A DNA stretch of 44,979 nt, taken from NCBI RefSeq assembly GCF_944384695.1, contig NZ_CALWUQ010000008.1, forward strand, positions 1-44,979, in the 5' to 3' direction. Origin of the DNA: an uncultured Agathobaculum sp. (lineage in GTDB: Bacteria; Bacillota; Clostridia; Oscillospirales; Butyricicoccaceae). The notes beneath the pieces were generated by a model. That model saw only the letters and a list, made by a program, of their open reading frames with translations, did not search any database and was not told where the DNA came from. Position numbers and translations under genes: made by a program. Below, piece after piece: positions 1 to 8,749 of the stretch (the first letter of the stretch is position 1; the number at the start of each line of letters is the position of its first letter).

Positions 1-6
1 CATGGC

Positions 7-399
7 TCAGCGGTCCTCCTCCGGCACATCACCGTCGTCCAGCTCATGGTCGTCGAACTCGTCCAGACGGCGGGTCTCCTCCTCGTGCTCCTCGGTAGCC
101 TCCTTGTCGGAAACCGCGTCCTCCTCATCGTCCAAATCAATGGAATCGTCCACGTCGACCATCGCTGCGGCAATCGCATTGTTCTGTGCAATCACTGGCG
201 TGGTGCGCGGGCCCGGACGGTACACAATCGTGCCGGCCGCGATTTCGTCAAGCGCGAGCTTGACCGCCTTATCCGGCAGCTGCTCACCGGTTTCCTCCGC
301 CTGGTCGGCAATGTCACGGGCGCGCTGCGCAGCCAGATTGACCAGCAGATAGCGGTTGCCCACACGTTTCATCAGTTCCTGCATCGAAGGTTTCAGCAT
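7..399 (-). CDS. rpoZ: RNA polymerase omega subunit
   Basis: This 130-residue protein is the small omega subunit, which helps assemble and stabilise core RNA polymerase. The N-terminal 65 residues match the family: MLKPSM start, then a VGNRYLLVNLAAQRARDI core and a DKAVKLALDEIAAGTI helix. The last 50 residues form a very acidic tail rich in Asp and Glu, longer than in most omega subunits. The ATG at 399 follows AAGGAG at somewhat long spacing. It is the last complete gene of the yicC-remA-gmk-rpoZ run. The stop is followed by GCC and then an ATG at 3..1, which starts a further minus-strand gene off the edge; priA or coaBC is usual there, but nothing of it can be read. Confidence 0.93.
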   Translation of the reverse strand: MLKPSMQELMKRVGNRYLLVNLAAQRARDIADQAEETGEQLPDKAVKLALDEIAAGTIVYRPGPRTTPVIAQNNAIAAAMVDVDDSIDLDDEEDAVSDKEATEEHEEETRRLDEFDDHELDDGDVPEEDR

Positions 400-455
400 A
401 GTAATCGAATCTCCTTATATTACCCTTTGTATTATTTATGAAACGAACTGCGCCG

Positions 456-1016
456 TTATGTACGGCGTTTAGCCAGAATGCCCTTGAGTTCCTCCACCGC
501 ACGGTCAATCTCGTCGTTGACCACAACATAATCGAACGCATTCTGATGTTTGAGTTCTTCCTTGGCGGTTTCCAGCCGTTTGAGTACCTTTTCCTCATCC
601 TCGGTGCCGCGTCCGCGCAAGCGTGCGGCCAATTCCTCAAACGACGGCGGGGCAATGAACACCATCACGGCATCCGGCCGCTTTTCGTGCACCTGCATTG
701 CGCCCTGCACCTCAATCTCCAGAATCACATCAAAGCCTTGCTCCAGCTTTTCGTTGACCGGCGCTTCGAGCGTGCCATAATAATTATCCACATAGCGCGC
801 GTGCTCTAAAAAGGCATTCTGCGCAATTTTTTCCTCAAAATCCGCTTTGGAAAGAAAATAGTATTGCACACCGTCGGTTTCGCCCGGTCGCGGCGCGCGT
901 GTGGTCGCGGAAATCGAGTAAAACAGGCGGTCATCCTGCGCGCGCAGGCGCGAGAGAAGCGTACCCTTGCCCGCACCGGACGGGCCGGTGAATACATATA
1001 AAGTTCCTTTACGCAT
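456..1016 (-). CDS. gmk: Guanylate kinase
   Basis: Guanylate kinase phosphorylates GMP to GDP in the cytoplasm as part of guanine nucleotide supply. The P-loop [10 protein letters not shown] lies at about residues 10-19. The GMP-binding segment ([18 protein letters not shown]) and the lid region with [11 protein letters not shown] follow in the normal order. The reading frame is open further upstream, but I place the start at the ATG at 1016 because it has a strong GGAGGAAGGAG site, gives [18 protein letters not shown] and gives a normal length of 186 residues. It overlaps the end of remA by 8 bases, which suggests translational coupling. Confidence 0.95.
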   Translation of the reverse strand: MRKGTLYVFTGPSGAGKGTLLSRLRAQDDRLFYSISATTRAPRPGETDGVQYYFLSKADFEEKIAQNAFLEHARYVDNYYGTLEAPVNEKLEQGFDVILEIEVQGAMQVHEKRPDAVMVFIAPPSFEELAARLRGRGTEDEEKVLKRLETAKEELKHQNAFDYVVVNDEIDRAVEELKGILAKRRT

Positions 1017-1272
1017 CTTCGCTTGCTCCTTCCTCCGCATCGCCTGCAAAACGCGCAGCCACTGTTTCCGGCTGCAACGCACTAAGCACCACATGGTCGC
1101 TGTCCATAATCAGTACGGCGCGGGTGCGGCGGCCGTAAGTGCCGTCAATCACCATGCCGCGGTCGCGCGCCTCCTGCACGGTGCGCTTGACCGGCGCGGA
1201 CTCCGGGCTGACAATTGCAATCAGCCGCGACGAGGCCACCATATTGCCAAACCCGATATTGATGAGTTTCAC
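1009..1272 (-). CDS. remA: RemA-type extracellular matrix regulator (DUF370)
   Basis: This 87-residue protein matches the DUF370/RemA family, small DNA-binding proteins that in Bacillus subtilis activate biofilm matrix and osmoprotection genes. Family features are the N-terminal [21 protein letters not shown], the central [25 protein letters not shown] and a short acidic tail. The start codon is GTG at 1272, preceded by AGGGGG at a spacing of eight. It sits 20 bases after yicC and overlaps gmk by 8 bases, an order common in Firmicutes. Whether it controls matrix genes here cannot be seen. Confidence 0.9.
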   Translation of the reverse strand: MKLINIGFGNMVASSRLIAIVSPESAPVKRTVQEARDRGMVIDGTYGRRTRAVLIMDSDHVVLSALQPETVAARFAGDAEEGASEDA

Positions 1273-1292
1273 CCGTACCGCCCCCTAAAAAA

Positions 1293-2168
1293 TTATTCGA
1301 TATTCTGAATCTGTTCGCGAATCTTTTCGATTTCGCTCTTGATATCCACCACGATGCGCGCCATCGCCACATCGCCCGCCTTCGAGCCGATGGTGTTCGC
1401 CTCGCGGTTCATTTCCTGCACCAGAAAATCCAGCTTGCGGCCGACCGGCTGCGTCTCTTTCAGCATGCCGTCCATCTGCTGCAAATGGCTGCGCAGACGC
1501 ACGGTTTCCTCATCGACCGCAGTTTTATCGGCATAGATGGCCGCTTCGGTCAAAATGCGTGTCTCGTCGATGCTGGTATCCGCGAGCACCTCCTGCATGT
1601 GGGCCAGCAGCTTTTCGCGATATTCCTTGACCCGCTCGGGTGAGCGCGTCTCCACCTCGCCGACCATGCGCTCGATTGCCGCGCAGCGGCCGCGCACATC
1701 CTCGGCGAGCTTTTCGCCCTCGCGCTGACGCATCTGGTTAAACCCGTCGCACGCTTTATCAAACACCGCCAGCACGTCGCGGGTCATGGCTTCGGCATCC
1801 TGCTCGATGCGCTCCGAGCCGAGCACATCCGGCAGCTTGGCCAGCGTGGTCACGGTCACGTCGTCGCGTAGGCCATAAGTCTCGCTCAGGTCGTGCAGCG
1901 CGTCCAGATAGCGCTTTGCCAGCTGGTGGTTGACCGTGACGGCTACATCGCCGCCCTCCTCGACCTCAACACCGACGAATATTTCCACTTTGCCGCGCGC
2001 AATGCGGGCGGCCGCGGCCTTTTTGACCGCATCATCCAGAAAACCGTACTGCCGCGGCGCTTTCACCGTGCAGTCCAGATAGCGGTGGTTGACGGCGCGC
2101 AGCTCGACCGTAATGGTCTTGCCGTCCCGTTCCTCTTTTGCACGGCCGTAGCCGGTCATACTTTTCAT
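1293..2168 (-). CDS. yicC: YicC-family endoribonuclease
   Basis: This is a 291-residue YicC family protein. The family was long uncharacterised and is now linked to endoribonuclease activity; in E. coli YicC promotes decay of an sRNA. The N-terminal MKSMTGYGRA signature, the VELRAVNHRYLDCTVKAPR segment and the C-terminal GRKLDFLVQEMNREANTIGSKA block (the DUF1732 part) are all present. The ATG at 2168 gives the canonical MKSMTGYGRA start and follows AAAAGGGGAAAAA. The frame stays open further upstream, but that stretch overlaps the preceding gene. It is 16 bases from the membrane protein gene and probably cotranscribed with it. Confidence 0.93.
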   Translation of the reverse strand: MKSMTGYGRAKEERDGKTITVELRAVNHRYLDCTVKAPRQYGFLDDAVKKAAAARIARGKVEIFVGVEVEEGGDVAVTVNHQLAKRYLDALHDLSETYGLRDDVTVTTLAKLPDVLGSERIEQDAEAMTRDVLAVFDKACDGFNQMRQREGEKLAEDVRGRCAAIERMVGEVETRSPERVKEYREKLLAHMQEVLADTSIDETRILTEAAIYADKTAVDEETVRLRSHLQQMDGMLKETQPVGRKLDFLVQEMNREANTIGSKAGDVAMARIVVDIKSEIEKIREQIQNIE

Positions 2169-2184
2169 ATTGTTTTTCCCCTTT

Positions 2185-2691
2185 TCAGTCGGGCGGCAGG
2201 CTTCTGCGCAGCAGTGCAATCAGCCTTGACAGCGCCACGTCATAGATAGTAAATGCGATATTGGCAGCCACCCATACGGCCGCTATCCGGACAAAGCCGG
2301 TAATGGCGAATTGCGGCAGAAAAACGAACACGGCAAGCGCAGCCGCTATCACCAGCGCGATATTGAAATATGCCAGCTTTATACTCGTCTGCGTCCGGCG
2401 CGATGCATAGCACTCTATGCAGAATTTCACAATCGGATACAGGCCGCAAAACAGCACATAAGCCGCGACCACAATCTTGCGCGGCACAAGCAGCGCGGAC
2501 AGAATCGACACGGCCAGATACAGCATCACCGCGGTTTTGAGCCGCGCGCGCCGCAGAAGCGGCACAGCCGAGGCCACGCCCGCCACCAGACAGGCCGCCG
2601 GCCCGATATAGGTTGCCGTCCCGCCCACATATAACAGCGCCACAGCGGCTGCGGCCAGCAATCCGCCGCGCGCGATTTCCTTCGTATTCAT
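2185..2691 (-). CDS. Small multi-pass membrane protein, unknown function
   Basis: I do not recognise this 168-residue protein. It is strongly hydrophobic, with about five predicted membrane segments (around residues 8-28, 30-48, 55-72, 74-92, and two closely spaced stretches at 108-150). A short basic tail rich in Arg ends the protein. The start at 2691 gives MNTKEIARGG and lies one base after the stop of the J-domain gene (TGA-T-ATG), so translation is probably coupled. The triplet DUF5685, J-domain protein and membrane protein may form one functional unit. No catalytic motif is visible. Confidence 0.7.
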   Translation of the reverse strand: MNTKEIARGGLLAAAAVALLYVGGTATYIGPAACLVAGVASAVPLLRRARLKTAVMLYLAVSILSALLVPRKIVVAAYVLFCGLYPIVKFCIECYASRRTQTSIKLAYFNIALVIAAALAVFVFLPQFAITGFVRIAAVWVAANIAFTIYDVALSRLIALLRRSLPPD

Positions 2692-2692
2692 A

Positions 2693-3316
2693 TCAGCATC
2701 CCGCGTTGCAGCAGGCATTCAGGCAGCAGTTGCAGACCGCGAGCTGCACGCAGAAGTCACACAAATTGGCCTCCTGCATGGGTCGATAGCCGCCATAGCC
2801 GCCCGACATGTTCAGGTTGTTGAGCGCAGTGCGGTATTCCATGTTGGACGGGTCCATCTGGCAGGCCTGTGTATACGCCCGCGCAGCCTCGTCATACCAG
2901 CCCTTGCGATAGTATACCGTACCCATCAGGTAAAACCATTCGGCATCACGGCCGTTTGCGCGCTGTAACAGCGCCTCCGCCATGCCCAGATTGCCCTGAT
3001 TGATTGCCTGCCGCACCTGACTGTACAGCGAAGCGTTTGCGCCCGAATAGGCGCGCTGCTGCTGGCTGCCGCCATACTGCTGCTGCCCGCCGTACTGCTG
3101 CCCGCCCGATGCGCCGGACGAGCTTTTGCCCGCGCGCTCGTTCATAATCATGTCGTAGGCCTCGTTGATTTCCTTCATGCGGGCCTCGGCCAAATCGGCA
3201 AGCGGATTGTTGATATAGTTGTCTGGATGATACTTGCGCGCCAGCTCGCGGTAAGCGCGTTTGACATCGTCGTCGCTTGTCTGCGGCGTGACGCCGAGCA
3301 CCTTATAGGGATCCAT
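2693..3316 (-). CDS. J-domain protein with cysteine-rich C-terminus
   Basis: The first 65 residues are a canonical J domain: MDPYKVLGVTPQTSDDDVKRAY, then the HPD motif in ARKYHPDNY that stimulates DnaK ATPase. A low-complexity Gly/Gln/Tyr linker with repeated QQYGG units follows at about residues 70-95. Next is a TPR-like stretch (AEWFYLMGTVYYRKGWYDEAARAYTQACQMDPSN). The last 25 residues are packed with eight cysteines (CDFC, CNCC, ACCNAGC), resembling a metal site or a disulfide or lipid-modified tail. It is not DnaJ itself because the zinc-finger CXXCXGXG repeats are absent. It overlaps the DUF5685 gene by 14 bases, so the two may act together. Confidence 0.85.
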   Translation of the reverse strand: MDPYKVLGVTPQTSDDDVKRAYRELARKYHPDNYINNPLADLAEARMKEINEAYDMIMNERAGKSSSGASGGQQYGGQQQYGGSQQQRAYSGANASLYSQVRQAINQGNLGMAEALLQRANGRDAEWFYLMGTVYYRKGWYDEAARAYTQACQMDPSNMEYRTALNNLNMSGGYGGYRPMQEANLCDFCVQLAVCNCCLNACCNAGC

Positions 3317-4187
3317 GTTTGCCCCATCCTCCGTTCGTTTGGTACGTCCCGTCCAGCACCTGTTTCGTCACCAGCGGCATACCCAGAAAAATAATATTGC
3401 GAATCAAATCCGCATCCCGCCCCATATCCAGCAGGTCATACGCCATGCAGATATCGGCGAGCGACCGCTCCAGCGTGCGCTCCAGCGGTTGTTTTATCTC
3501 TGTCAGGTCCGGTGTGCGCAGCCCGTAGCGCAGCACCACCGGATTATAATTGTCTTGCTCCATGTCCTCCGCCACGTCCTGCGCAGCGTCGAGCAGGTAA
3601 ATCCACCGCCCGATATGGTAAAACATCTGCCGCAGCACGCGCTCGCGCGCGTCCCCGGTGTGTGGGACCGCCGCTGCGGTCAGTCGTGCGGAGGCGTCCG
3701 CCGCGCGGTCCATCGAATCGCAGCCAGCGCGTTCAAGCTGCTGCAAATCGTCAAGCGCCTGCACCATTTCGCCATCCGCCTCGGGCAATCGTGCCCGCGC
3801 GCGTTCGTAGCCGCGCCGTCCCAAATGGCACAGCAGCCACGCAAGCGCGCGTTTCGGCCCTTTTTCATCGGCCAGACTGTCGCGAAATTTATGATAGGTC
3901 AGCAGTACGCTCACATCCGCCGCCAATTCGAGCGCCGCGTCGGTCTGCGCGCACGGACGGCGCGTCAGCGGATGCGCATCGCACCGCTTGCGGCACGGCG
4001 GCGCAGTATCCTCCTCGCCGCAGCCAACCACCAGCGCGAAAAATGTCATGTCATAGCTCAGGAACAGGGTGTAAAACCGGCCGTACCGCGCGCGGATTGC
4101 ATGGCACAATCCGCAGTATATTTGCTGGAACCGGTCTGCCTCTTTCACCCGCAGCTCGGGCTTCACCGGACGGATAAAGCCAAACAT
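3303..4187 (-). CDS. DUF5685 family protein
   Basis: This 294-residue protein matches, from memory, the DUF5685 family of Clostridia, which has no assigned function. The N-terminus MFGFIRPVKPELRVKE is typical, followed by an IYCGLCHAIRARYG motif with a CxxC pair. A second cysteine set lies in CRKRCDAHPLTRRPC. The rest is mostly alpha-helical, with an acidic helix ending DNYNPVVLRYG. The paired cysteine motifs suggest metal binding. It is the first gene of a run through the J-domain protein, membrane protein and yicC, and a good promoter lies just upstream. Confidence 0.75.
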   Translation of the reverse strand: MFGFIRPVKPELRVKEADRFQQIYCGLCHAIRARYGRFYTLFLSYDMTFFALVVGCGEEDTAPPCRKRCDAHPLTRRPCAQTDAALELAADVSVLLTYHKFRDSLADEKGPKRALAWLLCHLGRRGYERARARLPEADGEMVQALDDLQQLERAGCDSMDRAADASARLTAAAVPHTGDARERVLRQMFYHIGRWIYLLDAAQDVAEDMEQDNYNPVVLRYGLRTPDLTEIKQPLERTLERSLADICMAYDLLDMGRDADLIRNIIFLGMPLVTKQVLDGTYQTNGGWGKHGSL

Positions 4188-4237
4188 TTCACAACCCTTT
4201 CCCGCCGTGATTGTACACGGCCTTGCGTATTCAATCT

Positions 4238-4266
4238 ATTTTACCGAACTTTCTCCGATAGCACAA
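4238..4266 (-). promoter_or_regulatory. Sigma-A-type promoter for the DUF5685 gene
   Basis: Read on the minus strand, TTGTGC and TAAAAT are separated by exactly 17 bases and lie about 50 bases upstream of the DUF5685 start. This is the only convincing promoter between 4188 and 4305. Confidence 0.55.
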
Positions 4267-4305
4267 GGGCAAACGGCACAAAATCAGTAAAAATTCACAA
4301 AAAAT

Positions 4306-4719
4306 TCAGAGCCTTTTTGTGATTTCAAACGGTACGCTGTTTTTCCGCTTCATCTGGTGGCTGAACAGAATCGCCCCCACAATGCCTGCGGCAAACAAGA
4401 TGCCGCCGCACAAAGCGGACACGCCTGCACCCCTTTGCAGGGCGCTGCCCGCGCCGTAACCGACGAAAAACAGCACCACCGGCAGCAGATACACCAGTCC
4501 GGCATAGCCGAGCACCTGTCCGGTTTCGCCCTCAATCAGCACGCGCTCGCCCACCTGCGCCTCCGCGCGGTTGCGCGCGGTGACATACAGGGTCTGCGTC
4601 TCCAGCCCACCGCAGCCGCCGCACTTGGCGCAGTCATGCCCGCAGGCCGAACGGCGGGTCACCTCGATTTCCGCCATGCCGCCGGGCAGAATTTTTTTAA
4701 TCGTTCCTTGTTGGGTCAA
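4306..4719 (-). CDS. RseC/SoxR-reducing family membrane protein
   Basis: This 137-residue protein matches the RseC/MucC family, membrane proteins implicated in reducing SoxR or tuning sigma-E in Proteobacteria and common beside Rnf-type redox systems in Clostridia. A short beta domain carries the cysteine cluster CGHDCAKCGGCG near residue 25, followed by two membrane helices (about residues 70-115) and a basic tail. I chose the TTG start at 4719 because GAGG lies eight bases before it and the family begins at this point. The upstream frame is open but has an implausible Arg-rich sequence. The gene follows the COG2509 flavoprotein by 66 bases, a redox context. Confidence 0.8.
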   Translation of the reverse strand: MTQQGTIKKILPGGMAEIEVTRRSACGHDCAKCGGCGGLETQTLYVTARNRAEAQVGERVLIEGETGQVLGYAGLVYLLPVVLFFVGYGAGSALQRGAGVSALCGGILFAAGIVGAILFSHQMKRKNSVPFEITKRL

Positions 4720-4785
4720 TGGTATCGCCTCATTTTTTATAACTTTCCGTCGTTTTCTTCGCGCCGCAGCGCGGCGCATCTCACT

Positions 4786-6375
4786 TTAATCGAACATCGG
4801 CTTGTATTCTTCCATAATCCGGTGCGCCGCCCGGATGCCGTCCACCGCCGCGGACATAATGCCGCCCGCGTAGCCCGCGCCCTCGCCGCAGGGAATCAGC
4901 CCTGCGCAGCCGAGGCCGAACAAATCGTCCCCGCGCTTGATGCGCACGGGAGAAGAAGTGCGGGTCTCCGGCCCGGTCAGCAGTGCGTCAGCCGCGTCAA
5001 AACCGCGAATCCTGCGCCCGAAATACGGTAAACTGTCCCGCAACATATCCTGCGCAAAAGCAGGCAGGCAGGCCGCCGCTTCCCCGAACTGCACGCCCAG
5101 CGGATAGCTCGGCTGCACCGCGCCCGCGTTGCCGCTCGGCCGCCCCGCCAGAAAATCGCCCACGCGCTGACAGGGCGCACGATACGAGCCGGTCTGTGCA
5201 AACGCCGCGCGCTCAATGCGCCGCTGCAAGGCAACGCCGCCGAACGGCGTGCCGTCGTCAAAATCCGCCGGGTCAACCGACACCGCGAGCGCGGAATTGG
5301 CGTTTTTGCCGTCGCGCGCGTGATAGCTCATGCCATTGGTGACGACCGTGTTTTCCTCGCTCTGCGCCGCGACGACCACGCCGCCCGGGCACATGCAGAA
5401 CGAATAACAGGCCCGTCCGCCCTCGCGGCGGGACAGGTTATATTCCGCGGGCGGCAGCAACGGATGCCCCGCGTATCTGCCGTACAGCGCGCGGTCGATT
5501 TCGCTTTGCAGATGCTCGATGCGCACGCCGACCGAAAATGCCTTCGGCTCAAAGTATACCCCGTTTTGATGCAGCGCATCAAAGGTATCGCGCGCCGAAT
5601 GGCCGATGGCCAGCACCGCCCGCTCGCAGGCAATCTCGTCGCCGTCCGCCTGCACGCCGCACAGCGCACCGTTTTTGCGCGAAATGCCGGTCAGGCATGT
5701 GCCAAAGCGCACCTCGCCGCCGTTTTCAATGATTTCGCGCCGCATGGCACGCACCACGTTTTTCAGCACATCCGTCCCCACATGGGGCTTGGCCTTTTTC
5801 ACGATATCCGCCGGCGCACCGTGCGCGGCCAGCGTTTCGAGCACCGTATCGCACAAGGGGTCACCGATGCGCGTGGTCAACTTGCCGTCCGAATATGCGC
5901 CCGCGCCGCCCTCGCCAAACTGGATGTTGCTTTCGGTATCCAGCGCGCCGCCGTTCCAAAATGCATCCACCGCGCGGTCGCGCGCATCCAAATCGCCGCC
6001 GCGCTCCAAAACCAGCGGCGCATAGCCATGCTTGGCCAGCGTATAGGCTGCAAACAGGCCCGCAGGCCCCAGCCCGACCACCACCGGACGATGCTCCAGC
6101 CGCTTGTCCCCACACGGGACAGCCGGTTTTTCATCAGGTTTATAACGCACGAAGGGCATTTGCAGTTTTTCTGCAAATGCCTTTTCGTCCGTGGGTGCGT
6201 CCAGCCGCACCGAATATACGCGAAAGATTTTGCCGCGCCGCGCGTCAATGCTGACACGGCACACCGCCGCCTGCGTATCGTCCGAGATAAGGCCGGTCAC
6301 GCGCCGCGCCTCCGCCAGCGCCTGCTCTTCCGGCACGTCAAACGGCAGGCGGATATTGCTCACCATCAGGCTCAT
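4786..6375 (-). CDS. FAD-dependent oxidoreductase, COG2509 type
   Basis: This 529-residue protein is a flavoprotein of the COG2509 group, uncharacterised dehydrogenases common in anaerobes. An N-terminal domain of about 90 residues precedes the dinucleotide-binding motif VVVGLGPAGLFAAY (GxGxxG at residues 101-106). Other family features are FGEGGAGAYSDGKLTTR, YNLSRREGGRACYSFCMCPGG and the C-terminal GCGEGAGYAGGIMSAA-like segment (PCGEGAGYAGGI). The substrate is unknown. The ATG at 6375 overlaps the ybbR stop in an ATGA junction and has a GGAG site, so it is probably translated from the cdaA-ybbR message. Confidence 0.88.
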   Translation of the reverse strand: MSLMVSNIRLPFDVPEEQALAEARRVTGLISDDTQAAVCRVSIDARRGKIFRVYSVRLDAPTDEKAFAEKLQMPFVRYKPDEKPAVPCGDKRLEHRPVVVGLGPAGLFAAYTLAKHGYAPLVLERGGDLDARDRAVDAFWNGGALDTESNIQFGEGGAGAYSDGKLTTRIGDPLCDTVLETLAAHGAPADIVKKAKPHVGTDVLKNVVRAMRREIIENGGEVRFGTCLTGISRKNGALCGVQADGDEIACERAVLAIGHSARDTFDALHQNGVYFEPKAFSVGVRIEHLQSEIDRALYGRYAGHPLLPPAEYNLSRREGGRACYSFCMCPGGVVVAAQSEENTVVTNGMSYHARDGKNANSALAVSVDPADFDDGTPFGGVALQRRIERAAFAQTGSYRAPCQRVGDFLAGRPSGNAGAVQPSYPLGVQFGEAAACLPAFAQDMLRDSLPYFGRRIRGFDAADALLTGPETRTSSPVRIKRGDDLFGLGCAGLIPCGEGAGYAGGIMSAAVDGIRAAHRIMEEYKPMFD

Positions 6376-7754
6376 GTTGCGTCTCCGCCTTCCTCCGGCG
6401 GCGCAGCGTCGGCATCCGTATCGGCATCCGTGCCGTCATCCTGCGGTGCATCCGGTGTATCCGTTGCGTCCGGCGGCGTTGTCGGCTGCTCGCCGCCCGG
6501 CCCGGTAATCTCAATCTCGACCTCCACATCGCCGCCGACCAGCGTCACACCGGCGGGCAGGCCCGTGGCAGCCACCACGCCCTTGACCTTGTGTGTACCC
6601 AGGCCAAGCGACACGGAATCAAAGGTCAGGCCGATAGACAGGCTGTTCACATCCACCTGCTCGAGCGCGCTTTCGCTGCCGCGCAGCTCAATCTCAATGG
6701 ATTCTGTCAGCACGCTGACCGAATACGGCGTCTGCTCCTGCGCGGTGTCGGTCGGCACGAATTTGGTCACCTGCACCTTACGGGTAGAAACGCTCTCCTG
6801 CTCCTTAACGCTGATGGTCACCTCCGCGGTCGAAGGCTGGCCGCTGTCCAGCCGCACGCCTTCGGGCAGCGGAATCTCCATCTCCACGGGAACGCCGGTG
6901 CGCGCGTCATCCAAAGCAATCGTACCGAGGTTGATTTCCGTGATACCGGCCAGTGTGTTCTGGTCGCCAATGAGCGTAATCGAAGGCGGATTGATGCTCA
7001 CATCCACCTGGTCTTCCTTGAGCGTTTCACCATCGGTCAGCGAAACGGTCAGCGGCACGCTTTCCACCGGATAGATGGGTACGCGCACGGTGATTGTGTC
7101 GGTCTGGCATGTCACATGCGTGCCGGTAATCGGCTCGCCCGCGTCGTTATACAGGGCAATGCTGCACTCCCCGGTGAAGGTGGAGGACCGTCCCGTTACA
7201 TCAATCGTGCCGTATGCGTAAGCGACCTCCTGCAGCTCGGCTTCCGGTCCGGAAATCGTGACCTCCTTGGTCGTGGTCGGCTCCGGCGTGCCCGGACGGC
7301 TGCCATCCGCCGCGGTGCCCGTGGTTTCCACGCGGACAGGGACGGTATCGGTCGTCACCTTATCCACCAGCACGCGCACGGTCGCCGGCTCTGTGCCGAC
7401 GGAATCGACATTATAGCTTCCGGTGGAGATTTGCGGCGTCAGCGCATATTCGCCTGCGCCGTCCGTAATATCCGAAACATCAATGGTAGCGGTCACCTTC
7501 CTGCGGAACGTGCTGTCGGTAATCTCGTTGTTCGGACCTTCAACGGTCACGTCAATCGTATCGGTATATTCAATCACCGAAAGATCGGACGCGCTGAGCA
7601 GTTGCTCCGTGCCGGTCACCTTGACCGGTACATCGCGGATCGTGGTCTGCTTGTTTGGGTTTTCGATATCACGCACCACAATCCACAGCACAAATGCCAA
7701 CAGGATGGACAGCAGACGCAGCCAGATATCATGTTTTTTCATGAACTGCTTCAC
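6372..7754 (-). CDS. cdaR: YbbR/CdaR-like regulator of diadenylate cyclase
   Basis: YbbR-domain proteins sit next to CdaA and in Firmicutes (CdaR) modulate its c-di-AMP synthesis from outside the membrane. This 460-residue copy has one N-terminal membrane helix (about residues 10-28, LRLLSILLAFVLWIVV). A series of beta-rich YbbR repeats with VPVKVTG-like openings follows. The last 40 residues are a low-complexity tail rich in Asp, Thr, Pro and Ala that may span the wall. The start is GTG at 7754, in a GTGA overlap with the cdaA stop and 7-8 bases from GGGAGGTG; an internal ATG at 7742 has no suitable site. Confidence 0.9.
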   Translation of the reverse strand: MKQFMKKHDIWLRLLSILLAFVLWIVVRDIENPNKQTTIRDVPVKVTGTEQLLSASDLSVIEYTDTIDVTVEGPNNEITDSTFRRKVTATIDVSDITDGAGEYALTPQISTGSYNVDSVGTEPATVRVLVDKVTTDTVPVRVETTGTAADGSRPGTPEPTTTKEVTISGPEAELQEVAYAYGTIDVTGRSSTFTGECSIALYNDAGEPITGTHVTCQTDTITVRVPIYPVESVPLTVSLTDGETLKEDQVDVSINPPSITLIGDQNTLAGITEINLGTIALDDARTGVPVEMEIPLPEGVRLDSGQPSTAEVTISVKEQESVSTRKVQVTKFVPTDTAQEQTPYSVSVLTESIEIELRGSESALEQVDVNSLSIGLTFDSVSLGLGTHKVKGVVAATGLPAGVTLVGGDVEVEIEITGPGGEQPTTPPDATDTPDAPQDDGTDADTDADAAPPEEGGDAT

Positions 7755-8650
7755 TTGCCCGCACCTCCCTTCCAGATGTTCCGAAGGGAAGAAATGCGGC
7801 GTTTATCCGGCTTATCCGGCTCCAGCAATTCGGATTCAAGCACCTTTTTGAGCACCTCGGGCGACAGATGCCGCTTGAGCATGCCGCCGATGGCGACCGA
7901 AATCGCGCCCGTTTCCTCGGAAACGACCACCAGCACGCTGTCGGACGATTCGCTCATGCCGACGGCCGCGCGGTGACGCGTGCCCAAATCACGCGACAAC
8001 GTCTGGCTGCCCGAAAGCGGCAGCACGCAGCCGGCCGCATAGATTTTGCCCGCGCGCATAATCAGCGCGCCGTCGTGCAGCGGGCTGTTCTTGAAAAAGA
8101 TGTTCTTAAGCAGCTCGGGCGACGGGTCGGCGTCGAGCAAGGTGCCGGTCGCGGCAATCTCTCCCAAACGCTCCTTGCGCTCGAAAACAATCAGCACACC
8201 GGTCTTGGTCTTGGACATATCCGCGCAGGCCGAAACCGTCGCGCCGATGGCCGCCTCAATCTCATCCGGGTCGTTCGCCGGCACAAGCAGACGGCTCAGA
8301 TTGCCCTTGCCGAGCTGCTCGAGCAGGCGGCGCAATTCCGGCTGAAAAATGATGACCAGCACGAACGGCGCATAGTATACCGCCGTGCGCAGGATATAGG
8401 AAATCGACGTCAGTCCAAACCAGCTCGCCAGCAGCATCACCAGTGCCAGCACAAGGATGCCCTTGGCGAGCCGTGCCGCGCTGGTATCCTTGAGCAGCTT
8501 CATCATCCGGTAGATGATGTAGGCTACAATCAGGATATCGACCACGTCCGTCGGCCCCGCGGTCTGCAAGGATGCAATCCCGCTCTTGAGCGATGAAAGC
8601 AGGTCGAAATTCTGAAGGGGCGGAACGAAAATGTTTTGAAAAGCCTCCAT
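7751..8650 (-). CDS. cdaA: Diadenylate cyclase CdaA
   Basis: CdaA is the membrane-bound enzyme that condenses two ATP into cyclic di-AMP, an essential second messenger for potassium and osmotic balance. The 299-residue protein has three N-terminal hydrophobic segments (about residues 35-50, 63-80 and 88-103) and then the DAC domain. The catalytic motifs are intact: LHDGAL with D193-G194-A195, and GTRHRAA with R225-H226-R227. A short charged tail follows. It overlaps ybbR by four bases and heads a cdaA-ybbR-COG2509 operon. glmM, which often completes this operon in Firmicutes, is not beside it. Confidence 0.95.
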   Translation of the reverse strand: MEAFQNIFVPPLQNFDLLSSLKSGIASLQTAGPTDVVDILIVAYIIYRMMKLLKDTSAARLAKGILVLALVMLLASWFGLTSISYILRTAVYYAPFVLVIIFQPELRRLLEQLGKGNLSRLLVPANDPDEIEAAIGATVSACADMSKTKTGVLIVFERKERLGEIAATGTLLDADPSPELLKNIFFKNSPLHDGALIMRAGKIYAAGCVLPLSGSQTLSRDLGTRHRAAVGMSESSDSVLVVVSEETGAISVAIGGMLKRHLSPEVLKKVLESELLEPDKPDKRRISSLRNIWKGGAGK

Positions 8651-8749
8651 AAAGCCACCTGTCCTGTAAATTCACAGCCTTTCTCCGTGCGAAAGGCAGA
8701 TTTTTTCCTTATTTATACTACCACAAATCCCGTCCCCTGTATAGCGTAT

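Noticed and set aside
4294..4310. TTCACA-N5-TTCAGA on the plus strand near the RseC-like gene end
   Set aside because: Only two hexamers, in an A/T-rich run, overlapping coding sequence, with no -10 at the expected 20-base distance. Probably chance.
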